From assembly GCA_018711685.1 (NCBI GenBank), contig DVHZ01000161.1, forward strand, positions 1 to 32,068: a stretch of DNA of 32,068 nucleotides, written 5' to 3'. Source of the DNA: Candidatus Excrementavichristensenella intestinipullorum (GTDB lineage Bacteria; Bacillota; Clostridia; Christensenellales; Aristaeellaceae). Made by a program: the position numbers and the translations under genes. Below the pieces are notes generated by a model that saw only the letters and a list, made by a program, of their open reading frames with translations, searched no databases and was not told the DNA's origin. Shown one piece after another: positions 15,241 to 23,052 of this stretch; positions within the stretch are counted from its first letter, which is position 1, and each line of letters begins with the position of its first letter.

Positions 15241-15323
15241 TCTCCCCCAGTCCATGGTTCCCCGCCGCCTGGAGCGGCGTCCAGGCTGTTTTCCATTGGC
15301 CGAAAGCGCCCCTGTGCAAACTC

Positions 15324-15356
15324 AGGGGCGGGAAGCTCAGCTTCCCGCCCCTTTGG
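15324..15356. terminator. bidirectional terminator between convergent genes
   Basis: A 12-bp perfect stem (15324-15335 with 15341-15352) with a 5-nt loop is followed on the plus strand by a short T-run. It separates the plus-strand sigma operon (ending 15240) from the minus-strand flavoprotein gene (ending 15399), so it may serve both. Confidence 0.65.
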
Positions 15357-15398
15357 CATATCCCGCCCGCGTTGCGCGTCAGGGCCGGCCCGCCCGCC

Positions 15399-17147
15399 TT
15401 ACTTGCTCAGGGCGTAGGCCGCCGCGCCGGAACCGGCGATGCGGCCCCAGGTGAAGGCGTTGGAGATGGTGAAGCCCATGTAGGCGCTGTTGGCGCTGGC
15501 TTCGCCGGCGGTGTACAGGCCGGGGATCACCGTGCCGTCCGCCCGGATGACTTGTCCCTCCTGGTTGCGGGCAATGCCGCCGTAGGTGATGATTTCGCAG
15601 GGGGTCACCCGCACCGCGCAGTAGGGCGCTTCCAGCTTGGCCAGGCTCAGCCGGCCGAACTCGGGATCGTGCCCCGCGTCGCAGTAGGCGTTGTAGTCGG
15701 TGAGGGTCTGGGACAGTGCCGCCGGGTCCACGCCCATCAGCTCCGCCAACGCCTCAAAGGTATCGGCGGTGATGAACTCCATATCCAGCCCCCGCTTGAC
15801 GCCCTGGGCCTCCAGGGAGGCCTGGTCGCTGATGGCCCACACGTAGCCCACCCCGTCCTTGTGCATCTGGTCGAAGATGGGGCTGTTCAGCTTCTGGGTC
15901 ATGTAGCCGATGTCCTTTTCATCCACAAAGCGCTTGCCGTCGATGCCCACCAGCACCGTGTTGGGGCGGCTGATGAAGCTGGACACGTTGGCGGTGGCCG
16001 AAGTGCCCTGGTGCTCCGCCATGATCTCGTAGTCCTTGAGCACGCACATCATGTCCCCCGTATGGGTGAGGGCGGCGCCCGCGTTGCTGGCCATGATCAG
16101 CCCGTCGCCGGTGGCGCCGGGGAAGCCGATGGCCATGACCCCCGCCTTCTCCGGGTCCAGGCGCACGGTGAGCTCCGGATTATAGGAATAACCGCCGGTG
16201 GCGATGACCACGCTGCCGGCGTAGATCAGCAGCGTGTCCGCCCCTTGGCTGGCCTGTACGCCCTTCACCGAGCCGTCTTCGTTCATCAGCAGCGCCTCGC
16301 CCCGGGTCTCCAGCATGAGTTCCACGCTGGTGGTCTCCAGGGCCGCCTCCATGGCGGTGCGGATGGCCGCTCCGGCCCCCTCCACCTGGTGCATCATCTG
16401 CAGGGGCCCGTAGCCCACCGCCACCTCGTCGGAGAAGGGCATATTCAGCCGGTTGGCCATCCAGTCGATGGTCTCCCCCGAGCGCTCCACGGTGATGGTG
16501 GTCAGCTCCGGGTCCAGCCGGTAGGAGGCGTTGCTCATCAGGTTTTCGTACATTTCATCAAAGGTATAGTGTACGTCCAGCGCCTTGGTGAATTGGCTCT
16601 CGTAGCCGCCCACCAGGCCCTGACTGGTGGCCGTGGTGCCGCCGATCTGGGACAGCTTCTCCAGCAGGATGACCTGAGCGCCGCTGTCCGCCGCTTCCAC
16701 CGCCGCGGCTACGCCCGCGCCGCCTGCGCCGACCACCACCACGTCGGCGGTCATCTCAATGGTCTCCCCCGCTTCCTGAACGGCGGGCGCCGCCTCTTTC
16801 AGCGCTTCCACGTCGGCCCCCGCCGCCGCCAGCGCCTGCTCCGCCGCCGATAGGATGGCGTTTGAGGTCATGGTCGCGCCGGTCACCGCTTCCACCGCCA
16901 GGGTCTGCCCCTCCACGATGGCCGCCGGAATGCGCTCCAGCGCCGGGTCGCTGATGCCCGCCGTCTCGCTGTGGGACAGCACTTCCACCGCCTGGATGGC
17001 GTCCTCCGTCACGGTGACCGCCACCGTCACCGGCCCGCCGTTGCCGTTGGCCTGGGCCTCATAGGTGCCCGGGGTCATGGCCTGGGCGCCGGCGGTAACC
17101 AGCAAAAACAGCAGGGCCAGCATCAAAGTCGCTGCGCGTTTGTTCAT
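15399..17147 (-). CDS. exported FMN/FAD fumarate-reductase-like flavoprotein
   Basis: This 582-aa protein has a signal peptide (MNKRAATLMLALLFLLVTAGAQA). An FMN-binding domain follows (about 24-110) with the flavinylation-type segment TGAT at residues 89-92, where ApbE-like enzymes attach FMN to Thr. Then comes an FAD-binding domain of the fumarate reductase/succinate dehydrogenase flavoprotein family: Rossmann motif VVVVGAGGAGVAAAVEAA near 120, and a C-terminal GLYTAGEASANSAYMGFTISNAF. Such proteins reduce fumarate, urocanate or related enoates outside the membrane using electrons from extracellular flavin transfer; the acceptor here is unknown. ATG 17147 is preceded by AGGAGGAGA; an extended start at 17198 was rejected. 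No cytochrome domain is present. It is a single-gene unit with its own promoter. Confidence 0.88.
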   Translation of the reverse strand: MNKRAATLMLALLFLLVTAGAQAMTPGTYEAQANGNGGPVTVAVTVTEDAIQAVEVLSHSETAGISDPALERIPAAIVEGQTLAVEAVTGATMTSNAILSAAEQALAAAGADVEALKEAAPAVQEAGETIEMTADVVVVGAGGAGVAAAVEAADSGAQVILLEKLSQIGGTTATSQGLVGGYESQFTKALDVHYTFDEMYENLMSNASYRLDPELTTITVERSGETIDWMANRLNMPFSDEVAVGYGPLQMMHQVEGAGAAIRTAMEAALETTSVELMLETRGEALLMNEDGSVKGVQASQGADTLLIYAGSVVIATGGYSYNPELTVRLDPEKAGVMAIGFPGATGDGLIMASNAGAALTHTGDMMCVLKDYEIMAEHQGTSATANVSSFISRPNTVLVGIDGKRFVDEKDIGYMTQKLNSPIFDQMHKDGVGYVWAISDQASLEAQGVKRGLDMEFITADTFEALAELMGVDPAALSQTLTDYNAYCDAGHDPEFGRLSLAKLEAPYCAVRVTPCEIITYGGIARNQEGQVIRADGTVIPGLYTAGEASANSAYMGFTISNAFTWGRIAGSGAAAYALSK

Positions 17148-17171
17148 TGGGTCTCCTCCTTTCGTTTCCCC

Positions 17172-17188
17172 ACGCCGCAAAGCGGCGT
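17172..17188 (-). other. short hairpin in the flavoprotein leader
   Basis: ACGCCGC (17172-17178) pairs with GCGGCGT (17182-17188) around a 3-nt loop. It sits in the 5' leader, about 12 nt upstream of the ribosome site. It may affect mRNA stability or translation; no known riboswitch was recognised. Confidence 0.4.
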
Positions 17189-17241
17189 TGAGCATCATGA
17201 ATGGTTTTGCCGTCTCCCTCTTTGGGCTTTTGATGTTAATA

Positions 17242-17271
17242 ATTGTATCATACTTTTAACCTCTTTGGCAA
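17242..17271 (-). promoter_or_regulatory. promoter of the flavoprotein gene
   Basis: On the minus strand TTGCCA (17266-17271) and TACAAT (17242-17247) are spaced by 18 nt. TG one base upstream of the -10 gives an extended -10. The surrounding sequence is A/T-rich. Confidence 0.65.
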
Positions 17272-17334
17272 GGCCGAAATTCCGTTTATTTTCCCCCTCC
17301 TTTTTCAGGCCTTGCCTTGCCTGGGCCGGAGCAC

Positions 17335-17367
17335 AAAAAGCCCGCCCCGGCTGACCGGGACGGGCTT
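17335..17367 (-). terminator. intrinsic terminator of the PPi-phosphofructokinase gene
   Basis: A 13-bp stem (17338-17350 with 17355-17367) with one G-T wobble and a 4-nt loop is followed on the minus strand by a run of U residues (17339-17335). It lies 20 nt beyond the stop codon. Confidence 0.88.
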
Positions 17368-17386
17368 GGAATCTGGGCGAGGGGAA

Positions 17387-18628
17387 TCAGGCCTTGACCT
17401 TCTTCAGGTGGACGAACCGGGGCAGGCCGTCCTCCATGGGCAGCTTGGTCTGGCCCTGGATCAGGGGCAGCGCGTAATCGATGAAGGCGGGCTCGATGCC
17501 GTCCCCGGCGGCGTTGATCCACTCCCGGGGTACTTTCTTCTCGGTATTGGCCACGATGTCCAGGGGGAACAGCTTGATCTGGCAGGTGTACTTGCCGTCC
17601 TGCATCACCCGCTCGTAGCCCACCATCCGGTCGGTGATGCCCGCCACCGCGTTCTTCACCGCGGCTTCGCCGGCGGCGTAGGACTCGTCGATGTCGGTCT
17701 GGCTGGCGCAGTGGGCGGCGCAGCGCTGCAGCAGGCTGAGCTCGATGCCCCGCACCTTGGCGTTGATGGCCTTTTTCACTTCGCTGGCCAGGTAGGCCGC
17801 CAGGCCGCCCAGCTGGGCGTGGCCGAAGCTGTCCTTGGTCATGTTCTTGTTGGCGTACTCGGCGATGAAGGTGCCATCCTTGTCGTGGATGCCCTCGGAC
17901 ACGCACACGATGCACTTCTTTTCCTTCTCATAGATGGCCTTCACCTTGGCCAGGAACTGGTCCATGTCGAAGTCCACCTCGGGCAGGTAGATCAGGTCCG
18001 GGCCACAGCCCTTGTAGGAGGCCAGGGCGCTGGCGGCGGTGAGCCAGCCCGCGTGGCGGCCCATGCACTCGATGATGGTCACCATGCCGGTATCGTACAC
18101 CCGGGCGTCGTGGTACACCTCCATGCAGCTGGTGGCGATGTACTTGGCGGCGGAAGCGAAGCCGGGGCAATGGTCGGTGCCCGCCAGGTCGTTGTCGATG
18201 GTCTTGGGAATGCCCATCACCCGGCACTCATAGCCGTTCTTCAGCATGAACTTGCTGATCTTGTTGCAGGTGTCCATGGAGTCGTTGCCGCCATTATAGA
18301 AGAAGTAGCGCACGCCGTACTTCTTGAAGATCTCCAGAATGCGCTGGTAATCGGTGTCGTCCTCGTCGGGGTCCTTCAGCTTATAGCGGCAGGAGCCCAG
18401 GGCGGAAGAGGGCGTATACTGCATGTAGGCCAGCTCCTGGGGGTCCTCCTTCCCCATGTCGATCAGGTTGTCGTCCAGTACGCCCTTGATGCCGTTGCAA
18501 GCGCCCAGTACCCGGGTGATGCAATCCTCTCCCAGGGCGGTCTTGATCGCGCCGTAGGCCGAAGCGTTGATGACCGAGGTGGGGCCGCCGGACTGGCCGA
18601 TGATGCAGGCGCCTTTAAGCTGAGACAT
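17387..18628 (-). CDS. pfp: PPi-dependent 6-phosphofructokinase
   Basis: This 413-aa enzyme converts fructose 6-phosphate to fructose 1,6-bisphosphate. The nucleotide/PPi loop is GQSGGPTSVINAS near residue 12. The key position reads GGNDSMD, where Asp replaces the Gly of ATP-dependent enzymes, the accepted mark of PPi use. GIPKTIDNDLAGTD contains the catalytic Asp pair, and MGRHAGWLTAASAL is the substrate motif. Length (about 400-420 aa) fits the PPi group, larger than ATP-PfkA (320 aa). The ATG has GGGAGGACGAT upstream. The gene is monocistronic, with a clear promoter and terminator. Confidence 0.93.
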   Translation of the reverse strand: MSQLKGACIIGQSGGPTSVINASAYGAIKTALGEDCITRVLGACNGIKGVLDDNLIDMGKEDPQELAYMQYTPSSALGSCRYKLKDPDEDDTDYQRILEIFKKYGVRYFFYNGGNDSMDTCNKISKFMLKNGYECRVMGIPKTIDNDLAGTDHCPGFASAAKYIATSCMEVYHDARVYDTGMVTIIECMGRHAGWLTAASALASYKGCGPDLIYLPEVDFDMDQFLAKVKAIYEKEKKCIVCVSEGIHDKDGTFIAEYANKNMTKDSFGHAQLGGLAAYLASEVKKAINAKVRGIELSLLQRCAAHCASQTDIDESYAAGEAAVKNAVAGITDRMVGYERVMQDGKYTCQIKLFPLDIVANTEKKVPREWINAAGDGIEPAFIDYALPLIQGQTKLPMEDGLPRFVHLKKVKA

Positions 18629-18676
18629 AATCTATCGTCCTCCCATACAAAAGATGTCGATTCTTCAGGCGTATAC

Positions 18677-18705
18677 ACTTTAGCACATTGTTGGCAAAAA
18701 GTCAA
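18677..18705 (-). promoter_or_regulatory. promoter of the PPi-phosphofructokinase gene
   Basis: On the minus strand TTGACT (18700-18705) and TAAAGT (18677-18682) are 17 nt apart, about 50 nt before the start codon. The remaining sequence between this point and 18896 is GC-rich, and I see only a possible sporulation promoter in it. Confidence 0.72.
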
Positions 18706-18871
18706 TTTGATTCGGGGACAAGTTGCGTAAAAATCCTGGCGCGCCCTTCGCCCTTCGGGCGTCGTGGGGCCGCCGGTCCAAACCGGCCCGGATTCTCGCC
18801 CCGCCTCCGGCGGCCCGCCCGTGGGGCTTGAGAAAATCTACCCCCGCCGGAGATGCGCCGCGCATAACCCA

Positions 18872-18891
18872 TCTCCCGTTCCGGCAAAATA
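18872..18891 (+). promoter_or_regulatory. possible forespore (sigma-G-like) promoter of the DUF2953-GerW pair
   Basis: CAAAATA (18885-18891) resembles the sigma-G -10 element, and GCATA ends 18 nt upstream of it, beginning at about 18862. Sigma-G is known to drive gerW-type genes. The predicted start falls on the ATG at 18897, which would make the message leaderless, so the match may be chance. Confidence 0.3.
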
Positions 18892-18896
18892 AGGCC

Positions 18897-19403
18897 ATGG
18901 TGGTATATTTTGCAGCCGCCCTAACGGCGGGGTTTTATCTGTTCCATCTGCCGGTGCGGGGCGCGGCGGAAATCTGGCTGGGCCCGGGCAGCCGGCTGCG
19001 CCTGGGCGTGGGCGCTTTCGGCCGGGCGGGGATATGGACCCTGGAGCGCCCCCTGTCCCTGGCAAATTTATCCAAGGGCCGGGGCCTCAAGGGCAAGCTG
19101 CCGGTAAAGGCGCTGAAATATTTGGGGCGGCGCACCCGAATCGCCCGGCTACAGGTGGCCCTCAGCGCCGGCGACGCCTGCGCCACCGCCCTGGTTTGCG
19201 CCGTCCTGGCCGCCCTGCTGCCGCCCCTGGTCCCCCGGACGCGGATTGCCCCGGTGTTCGACGCGCCGGATTGGAACCTGCACGCCCTGTGCATAGCCGA
19301 CGCCCTGCTGGGACACATTATGGTGGCGGCGCTGTGGTGCGCCGCCAGTATGACGGCGGGGAGGCTATGGGCATGGATAAACGGCCGATTGAAAGCATCA
19401 TGA
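18897..19403 (+). CDS. DUF2953 (YtfI-like) protein
   Basis: This 168-aa protein has a hydrophobic N-terminus (VVYFAAALTAGFYLFHL). A basic central part follows (LANLSKGRGLKGKLPVKALKYLGRRTRIARLQVALSAGD split by short loops), then two more hydrophobic segments and a basic end. The layout matches the DUF2953 family, which in Bacillus (YtfI) lies directly before ytfJ/gerW. ATG 18897 was chosen over an upstream frame start at 18723 because the added residues are low-complexity and non-family-like; its ribosome site (TAAGG) is weak. It overlaps the gerW start by 31 nt. Function is unknown but linked to sporulation by the neighbour. Confidence 0.62.
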   Translation: MVVYFAAALTAGFYLFHLPVRGAAEIWLGPGSRLRLGVGAFGRAGIWTLERPLSLANLSKGRGLKGKLPVKALKYLGRRTRIARLQVALSAGDACATALVCAVLAALLPPLVPRTRIAPVFDAPDWNLHALCIADALLGHIMVAALWCAASMTAGRLWAWINGRLKAS

Positions 19404-19810
19404 CCACCACCATGGAATCCATACGGGACATGGTGGACGTGAATACGGTCATTGGCGATCCGGTGGCTGCGGGGGATGGCTCCACGGTCATCCCGGTATC
19501 CAGGGTCTGCTTCGGCTTTGTGGCCGGCGGCGGGGAATACCAATGCGCAAAGGGAGAATCGCGTCCGCCCTCCGGCGGGCCGGCCCCGCGGGAAGAACTC
19601 CCCTTCGCGGGGGGCGCCGGCGCAGGCGTCTCTGTACAGCCCATGGGGTTTCTGGTGGTGAAGGACGGCCACGTGCGCCTGATGCCGGCCCAGTACTACG
19701 CGCCCCTGGACCGGGTCATCGAAATGGCCCCCCAGGTGCTGGCGGAACTCAAAAACTGGCTCAGCGCCAAGGCCAACCCCCAACCGCCCGCCGCCCCGCC
19801 TCAGCCCTAG
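19373..19810 (+). CDS. gerW: GerW-family sporulation protein (YtfJ)
   Basis: This 145-aa protein has the family pattern IESIMTTTMESIRDMVDVNTVIGDPV, then GSTVIPVSRVCFGFVAGGGEY, a Gly-rich loop, and a C-terminal QPMGFLVVKDGHVRLMP. In Bacillus GerW (YtfJ) is made in the forespore and is needed for germination with some nutrients. ATG 19373 has GGGGAGG 8 nt upstream; ATG 19367 is too close to that site. The C-terminal tail is Pro/Ala-rich. It overlaps the end of the DUF2953 gene, so both are probably coupled. Its presence is the main evidence that the organism forms endospores. Confidence 0.85.
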   Translation: MDKRPIESIMTTTMESIRDMVDVNTVIGDPVAAGDGSTVIPVSRVCFGFVAGGGEYQCAKGESRPPSGGPAPREELPFAGGAGAGVSVQPMGFLVVKDGHVRLMPAQYYAPLDRVIEMAPQVLAELKNWLSAKANPQPPAAPPQP

Positions 19811-19827
19811 GGGCCCGTCCCCTGGCC

Positions 19828-19855
19828 GCCGCCCATCCCCTCCGGGATGGGCGGC
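19828..19855 (+). terminator. hairpin after gerW
   Basis: A 12-bp perfect stem (19828-19839 with 19844-19855) with a 4-nt loop lies about 18 nt after the stop. The following sequence (AATGTTAATTCTT) has only a weak T-run. Confidence 0.6.
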
Positions 19856-19878
19856 AATGTTAATTCTTGCAACGGCCC

Positions 19879-19907
19879 TTGACTTTTGGGGAGGGAAGAT
19901 TTATCAT
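19879..19907 (+). promoter_or_regulatory. promoter of the M14 carboxypeptidase gene
   Basis: TTGACT (19879-19884) and TATCAT (19902-19907) are spaced by 17 nt, about 48 nt before the start codon. Confidence 0.7.
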
Positions 19908-19912
19908 CGCTT

Positions 19913-19930
19913 TACCATATTAATACGGTA
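19913..19930. promoter_or_regulatory. near-palindromic operator candidate
   Basis: TACCATATTAATACGGTA is an 18-bp dyad with 16 of 18 positions symmetric. It covers the likely transcription start of the carboxypeptidase gene. It could bind a repressor, which is not identified. Confidence 0.4.
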
Positions 19931-19955
19931 AATCGACCGTAACGAGGGGGAACCA

Positions 19956-21350
19956 ATGATGAAAAAATGGATTGCTTTGCTTTGCGCCGCCCTGATGACC
20001 TGTATGCCCATTTTCGCACAGGCGGAACCCGTGGGCGATATCGACTGGGACGCCCGCTACCGCTATGCGGAGCTAGAGGCGCAGCTGGAGGAAATCGCCT
20101 CCGCCTATCCCCAGATCGCCCAGCTCTATCCCATCGGCGCCACCTATCAGGAGCGGACGCTGTGGTGCATGGAGCTCACCAACCAGCAGGTTCCGGCGGA
20201 GGACAAGACCGGCATCGCCGTTTTCGGCAATATCCACGGCGGCGAGCGGGAGTCGGCCACCTGCGCCATGTATTTCGCCTGGTGGATGGCCACCCAATCG
20301 GGCACCCAGCGGGTGCAGGACATCCTGGACAAGTACGTGGTCTACGTGGTGCCGGTGATCAATCCCGACGGCTACGAGCAGTCCTTCGTGTATAATACCC
20401 GTCCCAACCTGCGGCCCAAGGACGCCAACGGCGACGGCACCCCCTTCTCCGATCCCTACACCGACATCGACGGCGACGGCTACATCGCCACCCTGTACCG
20501 GGGCACCGCCGAGGCCCAGCCCGACCGCCGGGGCAGCCTGGCCTTCGGCATGGAGAGCCCGGACTGGGACGGCAACGGCATTCTGGGAGATGATCCCCGC
20601 ACCAGCGGCATCGACCTGAACCGCACCTTCGACTATCAGTGGAACCGCTACGACATCGAAACCGCCCAGGACGCCGTCATCGGCAGCAATTCCTGGGCCC
20701 AGGCCGGCAGCGCCCCCGCCAGCGAGCCGGAAATCAAGGCCGTGCAGAACTTCCTGCTGAGCCACGAAATCGACGCCCTGGCCACCCTGCACACCGGCAT
20801 CCAGTGCGTGCTGTATCCCTGGTGCTACCGGCCCTACGACGAGAACCTGGATTCCGACGACATCCTGTTCATGAAGGACGTGGCGGCGGACATGGCGGCG
20901 GCCTACCAGGAGACCACCGGCAGGGGCTTTTACACCAAGTCCTCCTACGAGGACTACCCCACCAGCGCCGAGATGATCGACTACGCCTACGGCCGGCTGA
21001 ACATCCACGCCTATACCATCGAGGTGTACAACGGCGGCAAATCCCAGAGCGGCGACATCGCCGAGTGCAAGTGGGAGAACACCTTGCCCGAGGAAAAGTG
21101 GGTGTTCTACGATCAGGAGCAGCTGGCGGAGATGGGCCTGGATGTGGCCAACCTGAAGGACAGCACCGGAGCAGGCCTGGCCGAGGGCGAAGGGCTTTGG
21201 TTCTACACCAGCGCCACCGCCCAGATGGTGGACAAAGCGCCGGAAAACCAGACCCTGATGGCCGAAGGCTGCCGTGACGCCCTGCTGGTGATGATCGACA
21301 GCGAGCCCTCCGGCGCCGGCTACACCAAGCCGGACTACCTGAACTGGTAA
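19956..21350 (+). CDS. secreted M14-family zinc carboxypeptidase
   Basis: This 464-aa exported metallopeptidase has a signal peptide (MMKKWIALLCAALMTCMPIFAQA) and a single catalytic M14 domain. The HxxE zinc pair is His94 and Glu97 in NIHGGERES. The third ligand is probably His279 in TLHTG, and the general-base Glu is Glu356 in IEVYNGG. NPDG and NTRPNLRP provide substrate-binding residues. Asp-rich inserts (DANGDGTPFSDPYTDIDGDG) resemble calcium-binding loops. It probably trims peptides or peptidoglycan stem peptides outside the cell; the exact substrate is unknown. GAGGGGG precedes the ATG (a second ATG is 3 nt on). It is monocistronic with its own promoter and terminator. Confidence 0.9.
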   Translation: MMKKWIALLCAALMTCMPIFAQAEPVGDIDWDARYRYAELEAQLEEIASAYPQIAQLYPIGATYQERTLWCMELTNQQVPAEDKTGIAVFGNIHGGERESATCAMYFAWWMATQSGTQRVQDILDKYVVYVVPVINPDGYEQSFVYNTRPNLRPKDANGDGTPFSDPYTDIDGDGYIATLYRGTAEAQPDRRGSLAFGMESPDWDGNGILGDDPRTSGIDLNRTFDYQWNRYDIETAQDAVIGSNSWAQAGSAPASEPEIKAVQNFLLSHEIDALATLHTGIQCVLYPWCYRPYDENLDSDDILFMKDVAADMAAAYQETTGRGFYTKSSYEDYPTSAEMIDYAYGRLNIHAYTIEVYNGGKSQSGDIAECKWENTLPEEKWVFYDQEQLAEMGLDVANLKDSTGAGLAEGEGLWFYTSATAQMVDKAPENQTLMAEGCRDALLVMIDSEPSGAGYTKPDYLNW

Positions 21351-21394
21351 ACCCTTTCGGGCCGAACCCTACGGCGGGTTTCGCCCTTTCGCAA

Positions 21395-21434
21395 AACGCC
21401 GCACCCAAGCCTTTCCTTGGATGCGGCGTTTTTT
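21395..21434. terminator. terminator between the carboxypeptidase and AraC-type genes
   Basis: The stem AACGCCGCA-CCAAG pairs with CTTGG-TGCGGCGTT (21395-21409 with 21416-21430, one mismatch). It is followed by a T6 run on the plus strand. It lies between convergent genes and may act in both directions. Confidence 0.88.
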
Positions 21435-21480
21435 GTGGCGGGGGATGGGGGCAGAGGCCTTCGCGTGGGGCTGGGGCGCG

Positions 21481-22173
21481 TTATGGTTCGGCGTCTTCTT
21501 CCAGGGGCGGGGGCGCGGAGGCGCTGGGGACGCCGATTTTGCCGCTGCGGATGCGGTAGGCCTGGGGCGTGGCGTTCATGTGGGCGCGAAAGACCTTGCA
21601 AAAGTAGGCGGAGGAGGCAAAGCCGCTGAGTTCGGCGATCTCCGCCACCGACAGGTCCGAGGTGTCCAGCAGGGTGCAGGCATTTTGCAGCCGGAAATCC
21701 AGGATGGCTTTGGCCGGGGTGGTGCCATACTGCTGTTTCAGGCAGCGGATGATATGGGTGGGATGGTAGTTGGTTACCGCGGCGATATCGCTCAGGGATA
21801 TCTTTTTGGCGTAGTTGGCCTGGATGTACTGCATCACCGTTTGGGCCAAGCTATTGACGCCGGCCCCCTCCCCCGCAGGCGTCAGCGCCGATAAAATCTG
21901 CAAAAATATGGCCTGCTGCTCCAGGGTGCTCAGGTTTCCCCCCACGTTTTTGACGCTCTGGGTGTATTTGTTGATGGAAATGCTTTCCAGGCGCTGCATC
22001 AGGGCCAATACGGCGGGCAAGCGCTGGGAGGGGATCATTTGAAAGATGGGCAGCAGAAAATCGTAGTACCGGTCGTGGTTGTTCACCGTTTGGGTGGCGG
22101 GAAAGGAGCGCCGGCGGGGCAGGGCGGAGGCCGTGGTACAGGTCACCTGAGTGGCCGTGTCCATGTGGAGCCA
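21481..22173 (-). pseudogene. AraC-family regulator, truncated at its N-terminus
   Basis: About 230 aa of an AraC/XylS-type transcription factor remain. The sequence begins at WLHMD, normally about residue 80 at the end of the cupin-like sensing domain. It continues through a linker (INKYTQSVKNVGGNLSTLEQQ) to two intact HTH motifs near the C-terminus (ISLSDIAAVTNYHPTHIIRCLKQQYGTTP and LSVAEIAELSGFASSAYFCKVFRAHMNATPQAYR). The frame continues upstream only as the antisense of the solute-binding protein gene, so the true N-terminus and promoter are missing. It presumably regulated the adjacent sugar transporter and GH127. The loss is either a real deletion or an assembly join. Confidence 0.75.
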
Positions 22174-22977
22174 AAGGATCACTTCGCCGAAGCCGGTCTG
22201 GACCCGGAAAAGGGCCCCGCCACCTGGGACGAGCTGATTGAGTACGCCCAGAAGCTGACCACCGAGGACCATTACGGCTACGTGTTCGGCGCCGGCGATT
22301 CCGGCACCATGATGTTCACCTTCGTGCCCTACATCTGGTGCAACGGCGGCGACGTGATGAGCGCCGACGGCACCCAGTCCATGCTGGATCAGCCCGAGGC
22401 CGTGGAGGCGTTGCAGCTGATGTGCGACCTGGCCAACGAGTACAAGGTATGCCCCGAGGGCATCACCGCCTACGGGTGGACCGAGTCTCAGGACGCCTTC
22501 CTCAGCGGCAAGGCCAGCATGATCGTGCTGGGCAGCGCGGCGGTGTGGAGTATGCTCACCGGCGAGTACGACATCAACGCGGGCAGCTGCCTGATTCCCT
22601 CCAAGGACGGGGTCACCTACTCCTCCTTCAGCGGCGGCGACAGCCTGGCCATGGTGTACGACTGCGCCAACCCGGACGTGGCTTGGGACTTCATCGAGTA
22701 CTGCCTCAGCGAGGACGTACAGGTGGAGGAGATGGCCCAGTACGGCCAGCTGCCCGCCCGTTCCGACCTGTTCGACAACCAATACTTTGAAGCCAACCCC
22801 GAGTTCCAAGTGATGCGGGAGGCGTTGGCGGTGGGCGAAGCGCCCTATAGCCTGAAGTACAACGAGATGTACGTGCCTTTCCTGGACGGGGTGCAGGCCG
22901 CCATCAACGGCGTCATGACCGCGGAAGAAGCCTTTGCCTCTGCCGCCCAGAACATCAACGCCCTGTTGGCCGAATAA
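22174..22977 (+). pseudogene. sugar ABC transporter solute-binding protein, 5' end missing
   Basis: About 267 aa of the family-1 extracellular solute-binding protein are left. The sequence begins KDHFAEAGLDPEKGPATWDELIEYA, which in the family follows LYYN about 150 residues in. The rest is intact (VWSMLTGEYDINAGSCLIPS, FSGGDSLAMV, AWDFIEYCLSEDVQ, TAEEAFASAAQNINALLAE). The signal peptide, lipobox and N-terminal lobe half are absent. The frame stays open upstream to a TTG at 22039, but this is only the antisense of the AraC-type gene. It heads a transporter operon with the permeases at 23.1 and 24.0 kb. Without the N-terminus the protein could not be exported or bind sugar. Confidence 0.8.
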
Positions 22978-23011
22978 CCTTGGCCGCCTGGTAAACCGCT
23001 CACGGATATCT

Positions 23012-23051
23012 GCCGGCTCCTTTTCCTCCCTTGGGGCGGGAAGGAGCCGGC
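23012..23051 (+). other. hairpin between the binding-protein and permease genes
   Basis: An 11-bp perfect stem (23012-23022 with 23041-23051) has an 18-nt loop. Such hairpins behind binding-protein genes often protect the upstream mRNA so that the binding protein is made in excess. There is no U-tract. Confidence 0.6.
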
Positions 23052-23052
23052 C

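Noticed and set aside
17243-18730. 495-codon plus-strand frame opposite the PPi-phosphofructokinase
   Set aside because: It is antisense to a gene with complete catalytic motifs and its own promoter and terminator.
22039-22173. Open frame joining the solute-binding protein to a TTG start at 22039
   Set aside because: This stretch is the antisense of the AraC-type gene, lacks a signal peptide and does not resemble a binding-protein N-terminus; the ribosome-like GGGAGGGG there is probably chance.
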